From Clostridiaceae bacterium (GTDB lineage Bacteria; Bacillota; Clostridia; DSM-8532): a DNA stretch of 48,488 nucleotides. Below the pieces are notes generated by a model. That model ran no database searches. It was not told where the DNA came from and worked only from the letters and a program-made list of their open reading frames with translations. Positions within the stretch are counted from its first letter, which is position 1. Each line of letters starts with the position of its first letter. Positions 1 to 9,824 of the stretch are shown piece after piece. A program made the translations under genes and the position numbers. Location: the NCBI GenBank assembly GCA_012518025.1, contig JAAYTP010000030.1, positions 1-48,488 of the forward strand, read 5' to 3'.

Positions 1-189
1 CATTTTTTTAGGCCTTGCACCCATATTTATTCTATATGAAGGAGTCATTATAATCTCTGGAGATAATTAAGAAAGTACTGGGCATTTTATACCCTTGTTC
101 AAATCCCGGTAGGACATGGGTAAATTCTTGAGGTTAAAATTTTTCTGTTCTATTACAACCTTCCATCAAGAGGCTGTCGCTCACTGGGA

Positions 190-1278
190 TTAATCAATAC
201 TTGGCCATTGATCCCTGGGTACATTGATAAAAATATCCTCCAGACGATGGAAGCTGTCTTTTACGATGGTATCCATCATGTTATCCATGGTTACCGGGAT
301 GGGTTCTATCTTGAGATAGGGCACCTGATATGTTCCGTCAAAAATTGTTTCATCAGTGTTCAATTTCTCTCCCTTAACCATTTTGACTGCTGCTTCTGCC
401 GCAGCCTTGGCAATCTTGTCTATGGGCTTGTAGACTGTCATTAGCTGTGTTCCCTCCACAACCCGCTGGCATGCGGAAAGATCAGCATCCTGCCCCACTA
501 CGGGTACTTTTCCCGCCAGCCTTTTTTCTGAAAGAGCCTCTATGGCGGCATAAGCCAGAGTATCATTGGCGGCAATAATAGCGTGTATCTCCACCCCTTG
601 CTCAAGGGTCTGTTCCACACAGCTGAAGGCCTCTTCGTAAGCCCAGTCATGGGCAGGCTCCTCAGTGACTATCCTTATATCCCCATAATTTAAAGGCTCC
701 TGAAGCACATTCATATATCCCTGGTACAGCATAACACTGTTGTAGTCGGTGGGCGCACCCCTTATGATCACATAGTTGCCCTTCGGAACCCTTTCCAGGA
801 GCGCTTTGGCCTTGTATTCCCCTACCTTTACATTGTCAAAGGATATATACAGATCCGCTCCTGCGTTCCTTATCAGACGATCATAGGCAATTACCTTAAT
901 GCCTGCCTTTTTTGCCATCCGTACCGATTCGGCGCTCGCCTCAGCATCATGGGGGATGATAACAAGAATGTCAATACCCTGTTCTATCAGATACCTGACC
1001 TGTCTCATCTGTTCCTCATTGTCATTGTTCGCGTTTTGGACCAGCACCTCTGCACCGAGTTCCTTCGCCCTCGCTACAAAGATATCCCTGTCCCTTTGCC
1101 AGCGCTCTTGAACCGTTGATCCCATGGAGAAGCCCATCCTGATGACCGATTCCTGGTCTTTCCCCACTGGCTGTGCCGGAATCACATCCTCGGCTGTGCA
1201 CCCGGATATCACCAGTAAGAACATGCAGAACAAAGCGAGCATGATCCTTCCAAATCTTACATCAAACAATGAAGACAC
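190..1278 (-). CDS. Sugar-binding lipoprotein of ABC-transporter type (xylose/ribose-binding, periplasmic-binding-protein fold)
   Basis: Lipobox-like LLVISGCTAED; IRMGFSMGSTVQERWQRDRDIFVARAKELGAEVLVQNANNDNEEQ and IIAANDTLAYAAIEAL typical of XylF/RbsB-type binding proteins. Confidence 0.88.
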   Translation of the reverse strand: MSSLFDVRFGRIMLALFCMFLLVISGCTAEDVIPAQPVGKDQESVIRMGFSMGSTVQERWQRDRDIFVARAKELGAEVLVQNANNDNEEQMRQVRYLIEQGIDILVIIPHDAEASAESVRMAKKAGIKVIAYDRLIRNAGADLYISFDNVKVGEYKAKALLERVPKGNYVIIRGAPTDYNSVMLYQGYMNVLQEPLNYGDIRIVTEEPAHDWAYEEAFSCVEQTLEQGVEIHAIIAANDTLAYAAIEALSEKRLAGKVPVVGQDADLSACQRVVEGTQLMTVYKPIDKIAKAAAEAAVKMVKGEKLNTDETIFDGTYQVPYLKIEPIPVTMDNMMDTIVKDSFHRLEDIFINVPRDQWPSID

Positions 1279-1320
1279 CTCCTTATGCCTTGAGCGGTAC
1301 GCTGATCCCCATGGATTATT

Positions 1321-2910
1321 TCATTCCCTAAGTCCGGAGGGACTGAGTCCGGTTATCTTCTTGAATATCTTGCTGAAATAATTAGGGTCGTTATACCCCA
1401 CCTGATAACTGACTTCCTTAACGCTGAGCTTCTGGTTTTTTAAAAGCTTTATTGCCTCAGTGATACGGATCCGGGTGAGGTAATCGATAAAATTCTCCCC
1501 TGTTTCCTCCTTGAAGAACCTGCTGAAATACTGTGGGCTAAGCCCTGTCTCCCTGGAAACCTCCTCCAGGGAAATATCCCTGTGGAAGTTGGCGTCAATG
1601 AAGCTCTTGGCGGTACTGATCAGGTAATGACAGCGTTTTGCCCTCGCTGCTTTTATTCCCAGGGTGATGACCTCAATCTGAGCCTTGCACCAGTTTTTCA
1701 GGAGCACGGACTCCTCAATGTCGAGAAACTCCCTCAGATAGCTTCTGCCCTTCAGGGCATCCTTGTCTTCGATATCATATTCCAGAGCCTGCCGGTGGAG
1801 CACGACCATAAGTTCCAAAAACCTTCCCTTGATATCCTCAAAGGTGTACTGGGAGTTTGTTGCCAGTTCATCATATATTTGCGAAAAGAGGGTAAGGCAT
1901 TCTCCCGTCTCACCTAAAACAGCCTTTTCCAGCAGCTGCTTCTCTTTGATATTGAAGAAGGTTTGATTTATCTTCGCTTCCTCCGGAATATCATGGATAT
2001 GCACGATTTCATTTTCCTTGGCATGCTTTATAGCCCGTATTGATTCGGAGAAGGAAGTAAGCACATTTTCGCTTTTTTGAATGCTGCCGATGCCCATGCG
2101 GAAGGATACGTCAACCCGTTTAGATATCCTTTCAATAATGTATTTTCCTGCCTCCACTGCCTCCAGCCTTTCGCTGTAATCGTCATTCTGTGCGGGTACA
2201 GGAACATAGCAGATGATACGGTTTAGCATGACCGGCCCCACAATACAGTCCAGACGGTTCTTGATAATATCCCTGAGCTGGGGATAGAAGGACTGGCTTA
2301 AAACATTTGACCCTATAACATTTCCGAAGTTCCCTGATTGCTTCTGCTCCCCGAATTCCAGGGTCATCACATAGCCCGTGTCCTCAGGAAGATCCAATAA
2401 ACGTCGATACTTTTCCAATTCCTGATTGTAGTCCTCGTAGAGGAGTATGGAATAGATGAAGCCATGCTCCAGCACCGGGAGAACCCGTTCAAACTTCTCC
2501 TTCAGTTCCAGCTCCATCTTTTTTTTCTTCCTTGCCTCAAAAATCCGGTGTTCTGCCTGTCTGATGATCTCAACAATCTTCATGCGGTTAACAGGCTTGA
2601 GCAGGTATTCTGTCACACCCAGGTTTACCGCTTCCTTTGCAAATTCAAACTGTTCGCAGGCTGAAAGGATAACAAACTCAACCTGAGGGTAGACCGCCTT
2701 GATCTCACGAATGGCATCAATACCGTTGATACCCGGCATGCGTATATCCATGAAGATCAGATCGGGTTTAACCGCTTCAGCCTTTTCGATTGCCTCACGT
2801 CCCGACCTGGCGGTTCCTGCCACCACCACATTGTCGAAATTCTTTTCCACGATGAATTTAATTGAATCGATCACGATGTTCTCGTCATCAACCACCATTA
2901 TCCTAAGCAC
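1321..2910 (-). CDS. YesN-type response regulator: receiver domain plus C-terminal AraC-type HTH
   Basis: MLRIMVVDDENIVIDSIKF...PDLIFMDIRMPGINGI receiver; C-terminal ISLEEVSRETGLSPQYFSRFFKEETGENFIDYLTRIRITEAIKLL HTH_18. Confidence 0.93.
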   Translation of the reverse strand: MLRIMVVDDENIVIDSIKFIVEKNFDNVVVAGTARSGREAIEKAEAVKPDLIFMDIRMPGINGIDAIREIKAVYPQVEFVILSACEQFEFAKEAVNLGVTEYLLKPVNRMKIVEIIRQAEHRIFEARKKKKMELELKEKFERVLPVLEHGFIYSILLYEDYNQELEKYRRLLDLPEDTGYVMTLEFGEQKQSGNFGNVIGSNVLSQSFYPQLRDIIKNRLDCIVGPVMLNRIICYVPVPAQNDDYSERLEAVEAGKYIIERISKRVDVSFRMGIGSIQKSENVLTSFSESIRAIKHAKENEIVHIHDIPEEAKINQTFFNIKEKQLLEKAVLGETGECLTLFSQIYDELATNSQYTFEDIKGRFLELMVVLHRQALEYDIEDKDALKGRSYLREFLDIEESVLLKNWCKAQIEVITLGIKAARAKRCHYLISTAKSFIDANFHRDISLEEVSRETGLSPQYFSRFFKEETGENFIDYLTRIRITEAIKLLKNQKLSVKEVSYQVGYNDPNYFSKIFKKITGLSPSGLRE

Positions 2911-4432
2911 GATGACATTCCTTCTTCCTCTGTACGCAGATTTTAGGTATGCTGATCACGACCCTTGTACCTCCTGGCTTGCTGCTTATAATACTCATAA
3001 CCTTTTCATAGTCAAAAAAGTTCTTAAGTCGCTGCATAACATTTCTTGTTCCGATACCCGTGGTATGACCTACAGACTCCGTGGGGCTTCCGTCTTCGGC
3101 ATCCTCCCCAAGTATTTGATTAATCTTCTCCTGGCTCATTCCCACACCATTATCCTCGATTTCAATGATATAGTCCCCGTCATCCTCCCTGACCCTCAGA
3201 GTGATGGTCCCACCCGATTCAAGCTCGCTGATGCCATGAATAAATGCGTTCTCAATCAAGGGCTGAAGCACCATGCAGGGCACCGGGATATCCACAACAC
3301 TCTCATCCACTTCCTGGGAATAACTAATCCTGTCGGCATATCTCACCTTCAATAATGCAATATAGTTATTGATGTTTTCGATCTCTTCCCTGAGGGTTAC
3401 GGGGCTGTCCAGGCTTCTCAGATTGTAGCGGAACAGGCTGGCAAAGCACTCTATGAAAAGGTAGGTTCTGTCGGCTTCTTCAAACATGGCAAGCTGGGCA
3501 CCGGCGTTTAAGGTGTTGAAGATGAAGTGGGGGTTGATCTGGGACTGCAGGGCCTGAAGCTGGGTTTCCTTCAGATGGCTCTTCATCAGAAGGTTCTGCA
3601 TCTCCTGTTCCTTCAGCCGGGTTTCCAGTTCTGCTTTCTCTTTGATGGCAGCAACCTGTGCCTTGATGCTTTCAGCCATGCGGTTGAAGGCATCTGCCAT
3701 CACGCCTATTTCATCGTCGCTGTCAACAGTAACCTGTTCAACATCATATTTGCCCCTTGAAATGTCATTGGCGGCTCTGGCCAGGCTGATAATGGGCTGG
3801 GTGGTTTTGAATGTAATCCTTATGATGAAAATAATGTTGAAGGCAATGGTGGCAATTATTATCAAAAGGTTGATCAGCAGTATGTACCCAAGCCGGCCCG
3901 AAATGATGGTATAGCCCTTTGTGTTCTCCTGGAACTGATTCTGGGTCAGCCTATTTATATAGAGATTGATATAGTCATAAACCTTGCTGGCTTCGGCATA
4001 GTTTTGAGTATACCCTTCGATATCCCTGCCACGCTTTGCATTGACGGCGGTATCGCTGTAGCCCAGATATGTGATTATCATATTTCCAATATCGTGCATC
4101 AATAATCCGCTGTCGGTGTCGTAAACCATGTCTTTAATGTCTTCACCGGTCTTTCTCAGGTTGGCGGAATATCTGAAATAATCCTTAAGGCTTTCAGAAT
4201 GGCTGGTTGACAGGAAACTCTCCAGGGTGCTCTGAACATTGGCTACATTATCGCTGATATCGCTCAGGTACTGGTTGTTCTCAAAAATGGCATCCATGCC
4301 CGAGGCCAGCATCTGTGCGTTGAAATAGGAGACAAAGCACGCCATTGCCATAAGAAGCGTGGTCACCATAAAGTAGAGTATGAGCTTTCTTCTGATCCGG
4401 TTAAGCGATAAAAACCTGATAAACTTTTTCAT
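2903..4432 (-). CDS. YesM/LytS-type sensor histidine kinase (two TM segments, HAMP, His_kinase, HATPase)
   Basis: QALQSQINPHFIFNTLNAGAQLA, LQPLIENAFIHGI, IEIEDNGVGM; overlaps the response regulator by 8 nt and the upstream binding-protein stop by 4 nt. Confidence 0.93.
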   Translation of the reverse strand: MKKFIRFLSLNRIRRKLILYFMVTTLLMAMACFVSYFNAQMLASGMDAIFENNQYLSDISDNVANVQSTLESFLSTSHSESLKDYFRYSANLRKTGEDIKDMVYDTDSGLLMHDIGNMIITYLGYSDTAVNAKRGRDIEGYTQNYAEASKVYDYINLYINRLTQNQFQENTKGYTIISGRLGYILLINLLIIIATIAFNIIFIIRITFKTTQPIISLARAANDISRGKYDVEQVTVDSDDEIGVMADAFNRMAESIKAQVAAIKEKAELETRLKEQEMQNLLMKSHLKETQLQALQSQINPHFIFNTLNAGAQLAMFEEADRTYLFIECFASLFRYNLRSLDSPVTLREEIENINNYIALLKVRYADRISYSQEVDESVVDIPVPCMVLQPLIENAFIHGISELESGGTITLRVREDDGDYIIEIEDNGVGMSQEKINQILGEDAEDGSPTESVGHTTGIGTRNVMQRLKNFFDYEKVMSIISSKPGGTRVVISIPKICVQRKKECHRA

Positions 4433-5463
4433 GGCTCTGATTGTTCCTCGTCGGCATTCTTGGTGAGGGTGTCCGTATAGTCCCCAATATTGTCGTAAGT
4501 GACCACCTTTGCCCCCGTATCCACATATGTAGATGTCATCCTGTTCTTCTTTATCTCAATCAGGGATCGGATGCTTTCATAACCTATTTCATAGGGGTTG
4601 GCCACAACTGTACCGTATATAACCCCCTTTTCAATGTATCTGAGGATTTCAGGCGCATCGTCATAACCTATCAGAGTGATCTGCCCTACCTTGTTGAGAT
4701 CCACTATGATTTGGGCTGAACTGATGGTATCCTTTGCGCTGGTGCAGATAATGGCATCCACCTCGGGATAGTCGATGAGTATTCTTCTGGTAACCTCTTC
4801 GGCGCTGAAAAAGCCGGCGCTGGATGAAAAGGTTCTTATGGTCATACCGGGCATGTTCTCAAGGGCATCTTTGGTGCCGGCGATCCGGAGGTTTTGGGGA
4901 ACATTAACGGCACCATCAATATAGTCACTGAGAATGATGGCTATATTAGCCCTCTCGCCCATAGCTTCCAGTACCAGCTTGCCGGCTTCACGACCAAGGT
5001 TGAAGGTATTGGTGCCCACATAAGCATTGCGCTTGCTCTTTTTTGCCTCAGCCTCCACAGTGATGACAGGGATGCCGGCATCAACGGCTTTGTCAATAAG
5101 GGGCGTGAACTTCTCCTCATCCAGTACATGGGTAACAATACCGTCCACCTTTGATGCGATGGCAATATCCAGGTACCTCATCTGTTCTTCAAGATTTGTA
5201 AAACGCGGAACATTGAATTCAACTGCCACCTGGAATTCACTGGCGGCAGCCAGGCAGCCTTCCCTGACAGATTTCCAGAAGGTATCATCAGCCTGCCCGA
5301 TAACAGCAAAATGATACTCGGGTCTATACCCGTTTTTCCGGAACACATTCTTTCCTTCAAGCAGGTTAAGACTCTGACTTTGAAAATAACCAACCGAAAA
5401 GGTGATCAAAAACCCAAAAACAAGGAGTACTGTCGCAACTCCAACGGCAAAAGCCCTCTTCAT
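4429..5463 (-). CDS. Membrane-anchored sugar-binding protein (periplasmic-binding-protein fold), probable sensor partner of the adjacent kinase
   Basis: N-terminal hydrophobic segment VATVLLVFGFLITFSVGYF without an obvious lipobox Cys; HFAVIGQADDTFWKSVREGCLAAASEF, DGIVTHVLDEEKFTPLIDKAVDAGIPVITVEAE. Confidence 0.87.
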   Translation of the reverse strand: MKRAFAVGVATVLLVFGFLITFSVGYFQSQSLNLLEGKNVFRKNGYRPEYHFAVIGQADDTFWKSVREGCLAAASEFQVAVEFNVPRFTNLEEQMRYLDIAIASKVDGIVTHVLDEEKFTPLIDKAVDAGIPVITVEAEAKKSKRNAYVGTNTFNLGREAGKLVLEAMGERANIAIILSDYIDGAVNVPQNLRIAGTKDALENMPGMTIRTFSSSAGFFSAEEVTRRILIDYPEVDAIICTSAKDTISSAQIIVDLNKVGQITLIGYDDAPEILRYIEKGVIYGTVVANPYEIGYESIRSLIEIKKNRMTSTYVDTGAKVVTYDNIGDYTDTLTKNADEEQSEP

Positions 5464-5543
5464 GGCAACCTCACTATACTGTTATTTACCCTGTTCATAC
5501 ATTTGCTGCTGACTAAACTAATTATAGCATAAAAACCCAACAC

Positions 5544-5575
5544 AAAAAGGCAGCTAATGAGATAGCTGCCCCTTT
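5544..5575 (-). terminator. Rho-independent terminator downstream of the pdxA-like gene
   Basis: Perfect 8-bp inverted repeat GGCAGCTA (5549-5556)/TAGCTGCC (5563-5570); TTTTTG tail when read on the minus strand. Confidence 0.85.
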
Positions 5576-5587
5576 TACTGGTTTTCA

Positions 5588-6592
5588 CTATATGTTCCTG
5601 TTGTAGAAAGGTGCATATTTTGCGGCCGTTATGATTGCCTCGGTCATGCTGACAGCACTCGCCTTTCCCGTTCCGGCGATATCAAAGGCAGTCCCATGAT
5701 CCACAGAGGTTCTCAAAAAGGGTAAACCGACAGTAAGGGCGATAGTCCTTTCAAAATCCAAGGTTTTTGTAGCAATATGTCCCTGGTCATGATAAAGGGA
5801 CAGCACAGAGTTAAAGCGGCCTGTCAGAGCCATGTGGAATACCGAGTCCGCACCAATTGGACCGGCCACATCATAGCCAAGCCTTCTGGCTTCTAAAATT
5901 GCCGGTTCTATATGGTTTACCTCTTCATCACCGAAAAGACCATGCTCTCCGGAGTGGGGATTCAATCCCGCCACCGCCATGGTACCCCCGGTGATACCAA
6001 GCCTGTGAAGAGCCTCGGTACACCTCTTGATATAATCCAGTAGCCTTTCTCTTGTGATCATTTCACAGGCCTTTCTAAGGGAGACATGACGGGTTAGGAA
6101 AAACACCCTCAGGTCTCTCACTTCGAACAATGTCAGGGGATCATGGGTTCCTGTGAGCCCGGCCAGAATCTCGGTATGCCCGATATAATCAATCCCGGCG
6201 GCCTTCAATGATTCTTTATTAATGGGGGTGGTGGCTATGGCATCCACCTTACGGTCAAGGGCAAGCTGCACCGATTTTTCAATGAACTCGTAGGAGGCCT
6301 TCCCGCCCAAGGCCTGAACCTTTCCCAATTGAAGCTCGCCAATGTCCACATTGTCCAGATCGATTAAATCTATGGTGCCCGGCCTATATAGTCCCTCCTC
6401 CGGATCACTTATACTATGGATATCCAGATTCAGCCCGCAGAGCTTTAAGGCTTGTTTGACAACATCGCTGTCACCAGCAACGAGGGGTTTGCTTAAGCCA
6501 TAGAGTTCCTTCCCGGCCAAAGCCTTAACTACAATTTCCGGGCCTATACCCGCCGGATCACCCATGGGTATTGCGATGAGTGGTCTTATCAT
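5588..6592 (-). CDS. pdxA: PdxA-family 4-hydroxythreonine-4-phosphate dehydrogenase / PdxA2-like dehydrogenase
   Basis: [64 protein letters not shown]. Confidence 0.93.
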   Translation of the reverse strand: MIRPLIAIPMGDPAGIGPEIVVKALAGKELYGLSKPLVAGDSDVVKQALKLCGLNLDIHSISDPEEGLYRPGTIDLIDLDNVDIGELQLGKVQALGGKASYEFIEKSVQLALDRKVDAIATTPINKESLKAAGIDYIGHTEILAGLTGTHDPLTLFEVRDLRVFFLTRHVSLRKACEMITRERLLDYIKRCTEALHRLGITGGTMAVAGLNPHSGEHGLFGDEEVNHIEPAILEARRLGYDVAGPIGADSVFHMALTGRFNSVLSLYHDQGHIATKTLDFERTIALTVGLPFLRTSVDHGTAFDIAGTGKASAVSMTEAIITAAKYAPFYNRNI

Positions 6593-6639
6593 GGTGTTCT
6601 CTCCCCCTGTCTTACAAGTCTTCCCACATTACAGCAGTA

Positions 6640-7077
6640 TCAGTCCTGTGATTCGCTTGCCAGACATTCAGGGCAGAGTCCGTAATAGTAGACATTTTTT
6701 TCACGGATCAAAAAACCGTCCAGGTCGCTGGTGTCGATGGCGGCACACTTAAAGGAGAAGTCACGGATGGCTTTGCAGGATTCGCATTTGAAATGCCCAT
6801 GGCAACTCATATCTGCATCGTAGCGCGTTTCGTTCTCCTCTATGGTGATAACCCTGGCGATATTGGATTTTACAAAGAGGTTCAGGGTATTGTATACCGT
6901 TGTTTTGGAAAGGGTGGGTATCTCTTTCACCAATGCGGTATATATCTCATCCACGGTAGGGTGGCTCTTCCTGGACAGAAGGTATTCCATTATCCTGATC
7001 CTGGCATAGGATGGTTTTATGTTTTCCTTTAAGAGCATGGATCCGATGATCTCTGTTTTATTGCTCAATTCCATCAC
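6640..7077 (-). CDS. Fur-family transcriptional regulator, PerR-like
   Basis: HPTVDEIYTALVKEIPTLSKTTVYNTLNLFVKSNIARVI; MSCHGHFKCESC and CPEC metal-site motifs. Confidence 0.9.
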   Translation of the reverse strand: MMELSNKTEIIGSMLLKENIKPSYARIRIMEYLLSRKSHPTVDEIYTALVKEIPTLSKTTVYNTLNLFVKSNIARVITIEENETRYDADMSCHGHFKCESCKAIRDFSFKCAAIDTSDLDGFLIREKNVYYYGLCPECLASESQD

Positions 7078-7090
7078 TTCCTCCGCAATG

Positions 7091-7136
7091 TAATAATGCT
7101 GATATTATTATACCATATAAACTGTATTGGTTACAA
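7091..7136 (-). promoter_or_regulatory. Candidate promoter and operator of the PerR-like gene
   Basis: Inverted repeat TAATAAT-N6-ATTATTA (7091-7110) overlapping a minus-strand -10 TATAAT (7107-7112), with a TTGTAA -35-like hexamer (7131-7136) at 18-bp spacing. Confidence 0.45.
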
Positions 7137-7461
7137 TTCTATTTTTGTTACATTTATGCTGTTCCTATGCCGTCCATATGTCAATACTATAAAGCCTGAG
7201 GTCTCCGCTCTGTTTAAGGTCGAGCCATGAGACATCCCAACATCCTGTTAAAGCTCAACCAATGGACAGGTGTTCTGGCAGTTTTTTAGTATCCGCCTGG
7301 CAGGCTTAATTCGTGTATAATAGTGAAATAGTACAGAAATCTTTACATATCCTCGGATAAAAATGAAATCTTATACTTATGGAAATCAGCAAAATTTGAT
7401 AGTTGTTTCTCCTCCATGGGTATAGGTTTTATATATTATTAAATTGAACGGGGGAATTACC

Positions 7462-7857
7462 ATGATGAAAGACTTTAAGAAATTTGCAATTAAGGGAAAT
7501 ATCATAGATCTGGCCATAGGTGTAATCATAGGCGGTGCTTTTGGAAAGATCGTTACATCTTTGGTCAACGATATCATCATGCCCGCTATTGGCATCCTGC
7601 TGGGAAAAATTGATTTTTCCAACCTGGTCTTGGAAGTCGGTGATGCAGCAATTAGTTACGGGCTCTTTATCAATAATGTGGTAGACTTTTTGATCATCTC
7701 ATTTTCCATCTATTTTGTAATGAAAAAGGTAAGCAAGTTTACCCGCAAGAAGGATGAAGCCCCTACAAAGAAGAAATGCAAGTATTGCTGCACTGAGATA
7801 GACATAAAGGCTATCAGGTGCCCTCACTGCACTTCTGTGCTTGAAGAGACGACATGA
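7462..7857 (+). CDS. mscL: Large-conductance mechanosensitive channel MscL with a C-terminal zinc-ribbon extension
   Basis: [42 protein letters not shown]-terminal [18 protein letters not shown]; start moved to 7462 because GGGGGA lies 6 nt upstream. Confidence 0.95.
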   Translation: MMKDFKKFAIKGNIIDLAIGVIIGGAFGKIVTSLVNDIIMPAIGILLGKIDFSNLVLEVGDAAISYGLFINNVVDFLIISFSIYFVMKKVSKFTRKKDEAPTKKKCKYCCTEIDIKAIRCPHCTSVLEETT

Positions 7858-7962
7858 CTAGGGAGACAATTGACCGACATGGAACCATTATGATATTGTT
7901 GGTAGGGGAAAGGATATCCATCCTTTATTAAATACTATTATTATGCGTTTTAGGGGTCCATT

Positions 7963-9447
7963 ATGACTAAAATAGGATTTGACAACGAAAAATACTTGCA
8001 TCTGCAATCACAGAAAATACTTGAGAGGATCGCCCTCTTTGGCGGTAAGCTGTACCTTGAGTTTGGCGGAAAGCTTTTTGACGATTACCATGCCTCCAGG
8101 GTGCTTCCGGGTTTCAAGCCGGACAGCAAGGTTAAAATGCTTCTGGAGCTAAAGGATCAGGCTGAGATCGTCATCACCATCAACGCCGATGATATTGAAA
8201 AGAGCAAGCGGCGCGGAGATCTGGGAATTACCTACGACATGGATGTTCTCAGACTGATCGACGCATTCCGTGATATAGGGCTTTTTGTAGGTAGTGTAGT
8301 CATTACACAATACCGCTCCCAGTATTCAGCCGATCTGTTCCAAAAGAGGCTCGAGAACCTTGGGATTAAGGTATACAGGCATTATCCCATACCGGACTAT
8401 CCCTCCAATCTTCCGCTGATAGTAAGCGATGACGGCTATGGAAAGAACGATTATATCGAGACATCACGATCCTTGGTGGTGGTAACCGCCCCCGGACCGG
8501 GAAGCGGGAAAATGGCTGTCTGCCTTTCCCAGCTGTACCATGAACATAAGCATGGAAAAGAGGCCGGGTATGCTAAATTCGAAACATTCCCCATCTGGAA
8601 TCTTCCGCTCAAGCATCCCATCAATCTGGCCTATGAGGCAGCAACAACCGATCTTAACGACGTCAATATGATCGACCCATTCTATCTTGAGGCCTATGGC
8701 ACGACTGCCGTAAGCTATAACAGGGATGTCGAGATATTCCCGGTGCTCAATGCCATATTTGAAAAGATCAAAGGACAGTCTCCATATAAGAGCCCTACCG
8801 AAATGGGTGTAAACATGGCAGGACATTGTATTACCGATGACGATATTGTCTGCCGGGCATCCGAGCAGGAAGTCATACGCCGGTATTACAACACCTATTG
8901 CGCACTGCGTCAGGGCCTTGCAGAGAAAGCTGAGGTATACAGGCTTGAACTCTTGATGAAGCAGTTGGGCATATCCTCAAAGGACAGACCCGTGGTTGGC
9001 GCAGCTCTTGCCCGAGCCGAGTCGACGGGCGGACCCGCAGTTGCAATCCAACTCCATGACGGACGCATCGTCACAGGAAAGACCACATCTCTTCTGGGAG
9101 CCTCGGCGGCTGCTCTGCTCAATTCTCTAAAGGAACTGGGCGGGATTCACCATGACATTCACCTGATTTCACCCATTGTAATTGAACCCATTCAAGTATT
9201 GAAAACAAGCCACATGGGTAACAGAAATCCCCGTTTGCATACCGACGAGATATTGATTGCCCTGTCCATTTGTGCGGCCACCAATCCCACTGCGGCTCTG
9301 GCTCTGGAACAGCTTCCCAAGCTAAAAGATTGCGAAGCCCATTCATCGGTTATCCTGTCCAGGGTTGATGAGAACGTATTTAAGAAGCTGGGCGTCCATC
9401 TTACCTGTGAACCCCAGTACCAGACAAAGAAGCTATACCATAAGTAA
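7963..9447 (+). CDS. DUF1846 domain-containing protein
   Basis: Full-length 494 aa ORF, KIGFDNEKYLHLQSQKILERIALFGGKLYLEFGGKLFDDYHASRVLPGFKPD characteristic of the family; AGGGG upstream. Confidence 0.92.
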   Translation: MTKIGFDNEKYLHLQSQKILERIALFGGKLYLEFGGKLFDDYHASRVLPGFKPDSKVKMLLELKDQAEIVITINADDIEKSKRRGDLGITYDMDVLRLIDAFRDIGLFVGSVVITQYRSQYSADLFQKRLENLGIKVYRHYPIPDYPSNLPLIVSDDGYGKNDYIETSRSLVVVTAPGPGSGKMAVCLSQLYHEHKHGKEAGYAKFETFPIWNLPLKHPINLAYEAATTDLNDVNMIDPFYLEAYGTTAVSYNRDVEIFPVLNAIFEKIKGQSPYKSPTEMGVNMAGHCITDDDIVCRASEQEVIRRYYNTYCALRQGLAEKAEVYRLELLMKQLGISSKDRPVVGAALARAESTGGPAVAIQLHDGRIVTGKTTSLLGASAAALLNSLKELGGIHHDIHLISPIVIEPIQVLKTSHMGNRNPRLHTDEILIALSICAATNPTAALALEQLPKLKDCEAHSSVILSRVDENVFKKLGVHLTCEPQYQTKKLYHK

Positions 9448-9493
9448 CGGGTGGACAGGCTTTTCCCCTTACACACATCAGGAGGTGACCGAT

Positions 9494-9718
9494 ATGCCTT
9501 TTTATGACCTGAAATGCAAATGTGGCGAAGTGTTCAACAAAATGGCTTCCATCAGCGACAAAGAGAACAGGCGGATAAGATGTCCCAAATGCGGAAGCAA
9601 TAAACTTGAAACTGTATATTTAAGTGTAAACGTCGTTCAATCAAGAAAGAATGATAAGATACAGTGCCCCAACATAGACCGCTGCGGCGGATGCTGTCAT
9701 CATGGCCGACGGGATTAA
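9494..9718 (+). CDS. FmdB-family small zinc-ribbon protein
   Basis: MPFYDLKCKCGEVFNKMASISDKENRRIRCPKCGS...CPNIDRCGGCCHH; GGAGGTGACC RBS just upstream; the track ORF starts too early. Confidence 0.85.
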   Translation: MPFYDLKCKCGEVFNKMASISDKENRRIRCPKCGSNKLETVYLSVNVVQSRKNDKIQCPNIDRCGGCCHHGRRD

Positions 9719-9784
9719 GATGCCCCCGAGCCTTATACCCCACGGTCATGTATGTTAACTGGAATAGTATTTACCAAAGCAATG

Positions 9785-9822
9785 AACTGCATTATTCTAA
9801 GAATTGGAAAGATAATGCAGTT
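9785..9822. terminator. Hairpin between convergent genes, probably a shared terminator
   Basis: Perfect 11-bp inverted repeat AACTGCATTAT (9785-9795)/ATAATGCAGTT (9812-9822), located between a + gene ending at 9718 and a - gene ending at 9825. Confidence 0.65.
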
Positions 9823-9824
9823 TA

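Noticed and set aside
7140-7440. Riboswitch in the perR-mscL intergenic region
   Set aside because: Roughly 300 bp of unexplained sequence, but I could not match it to any riboswitch consensus by eye
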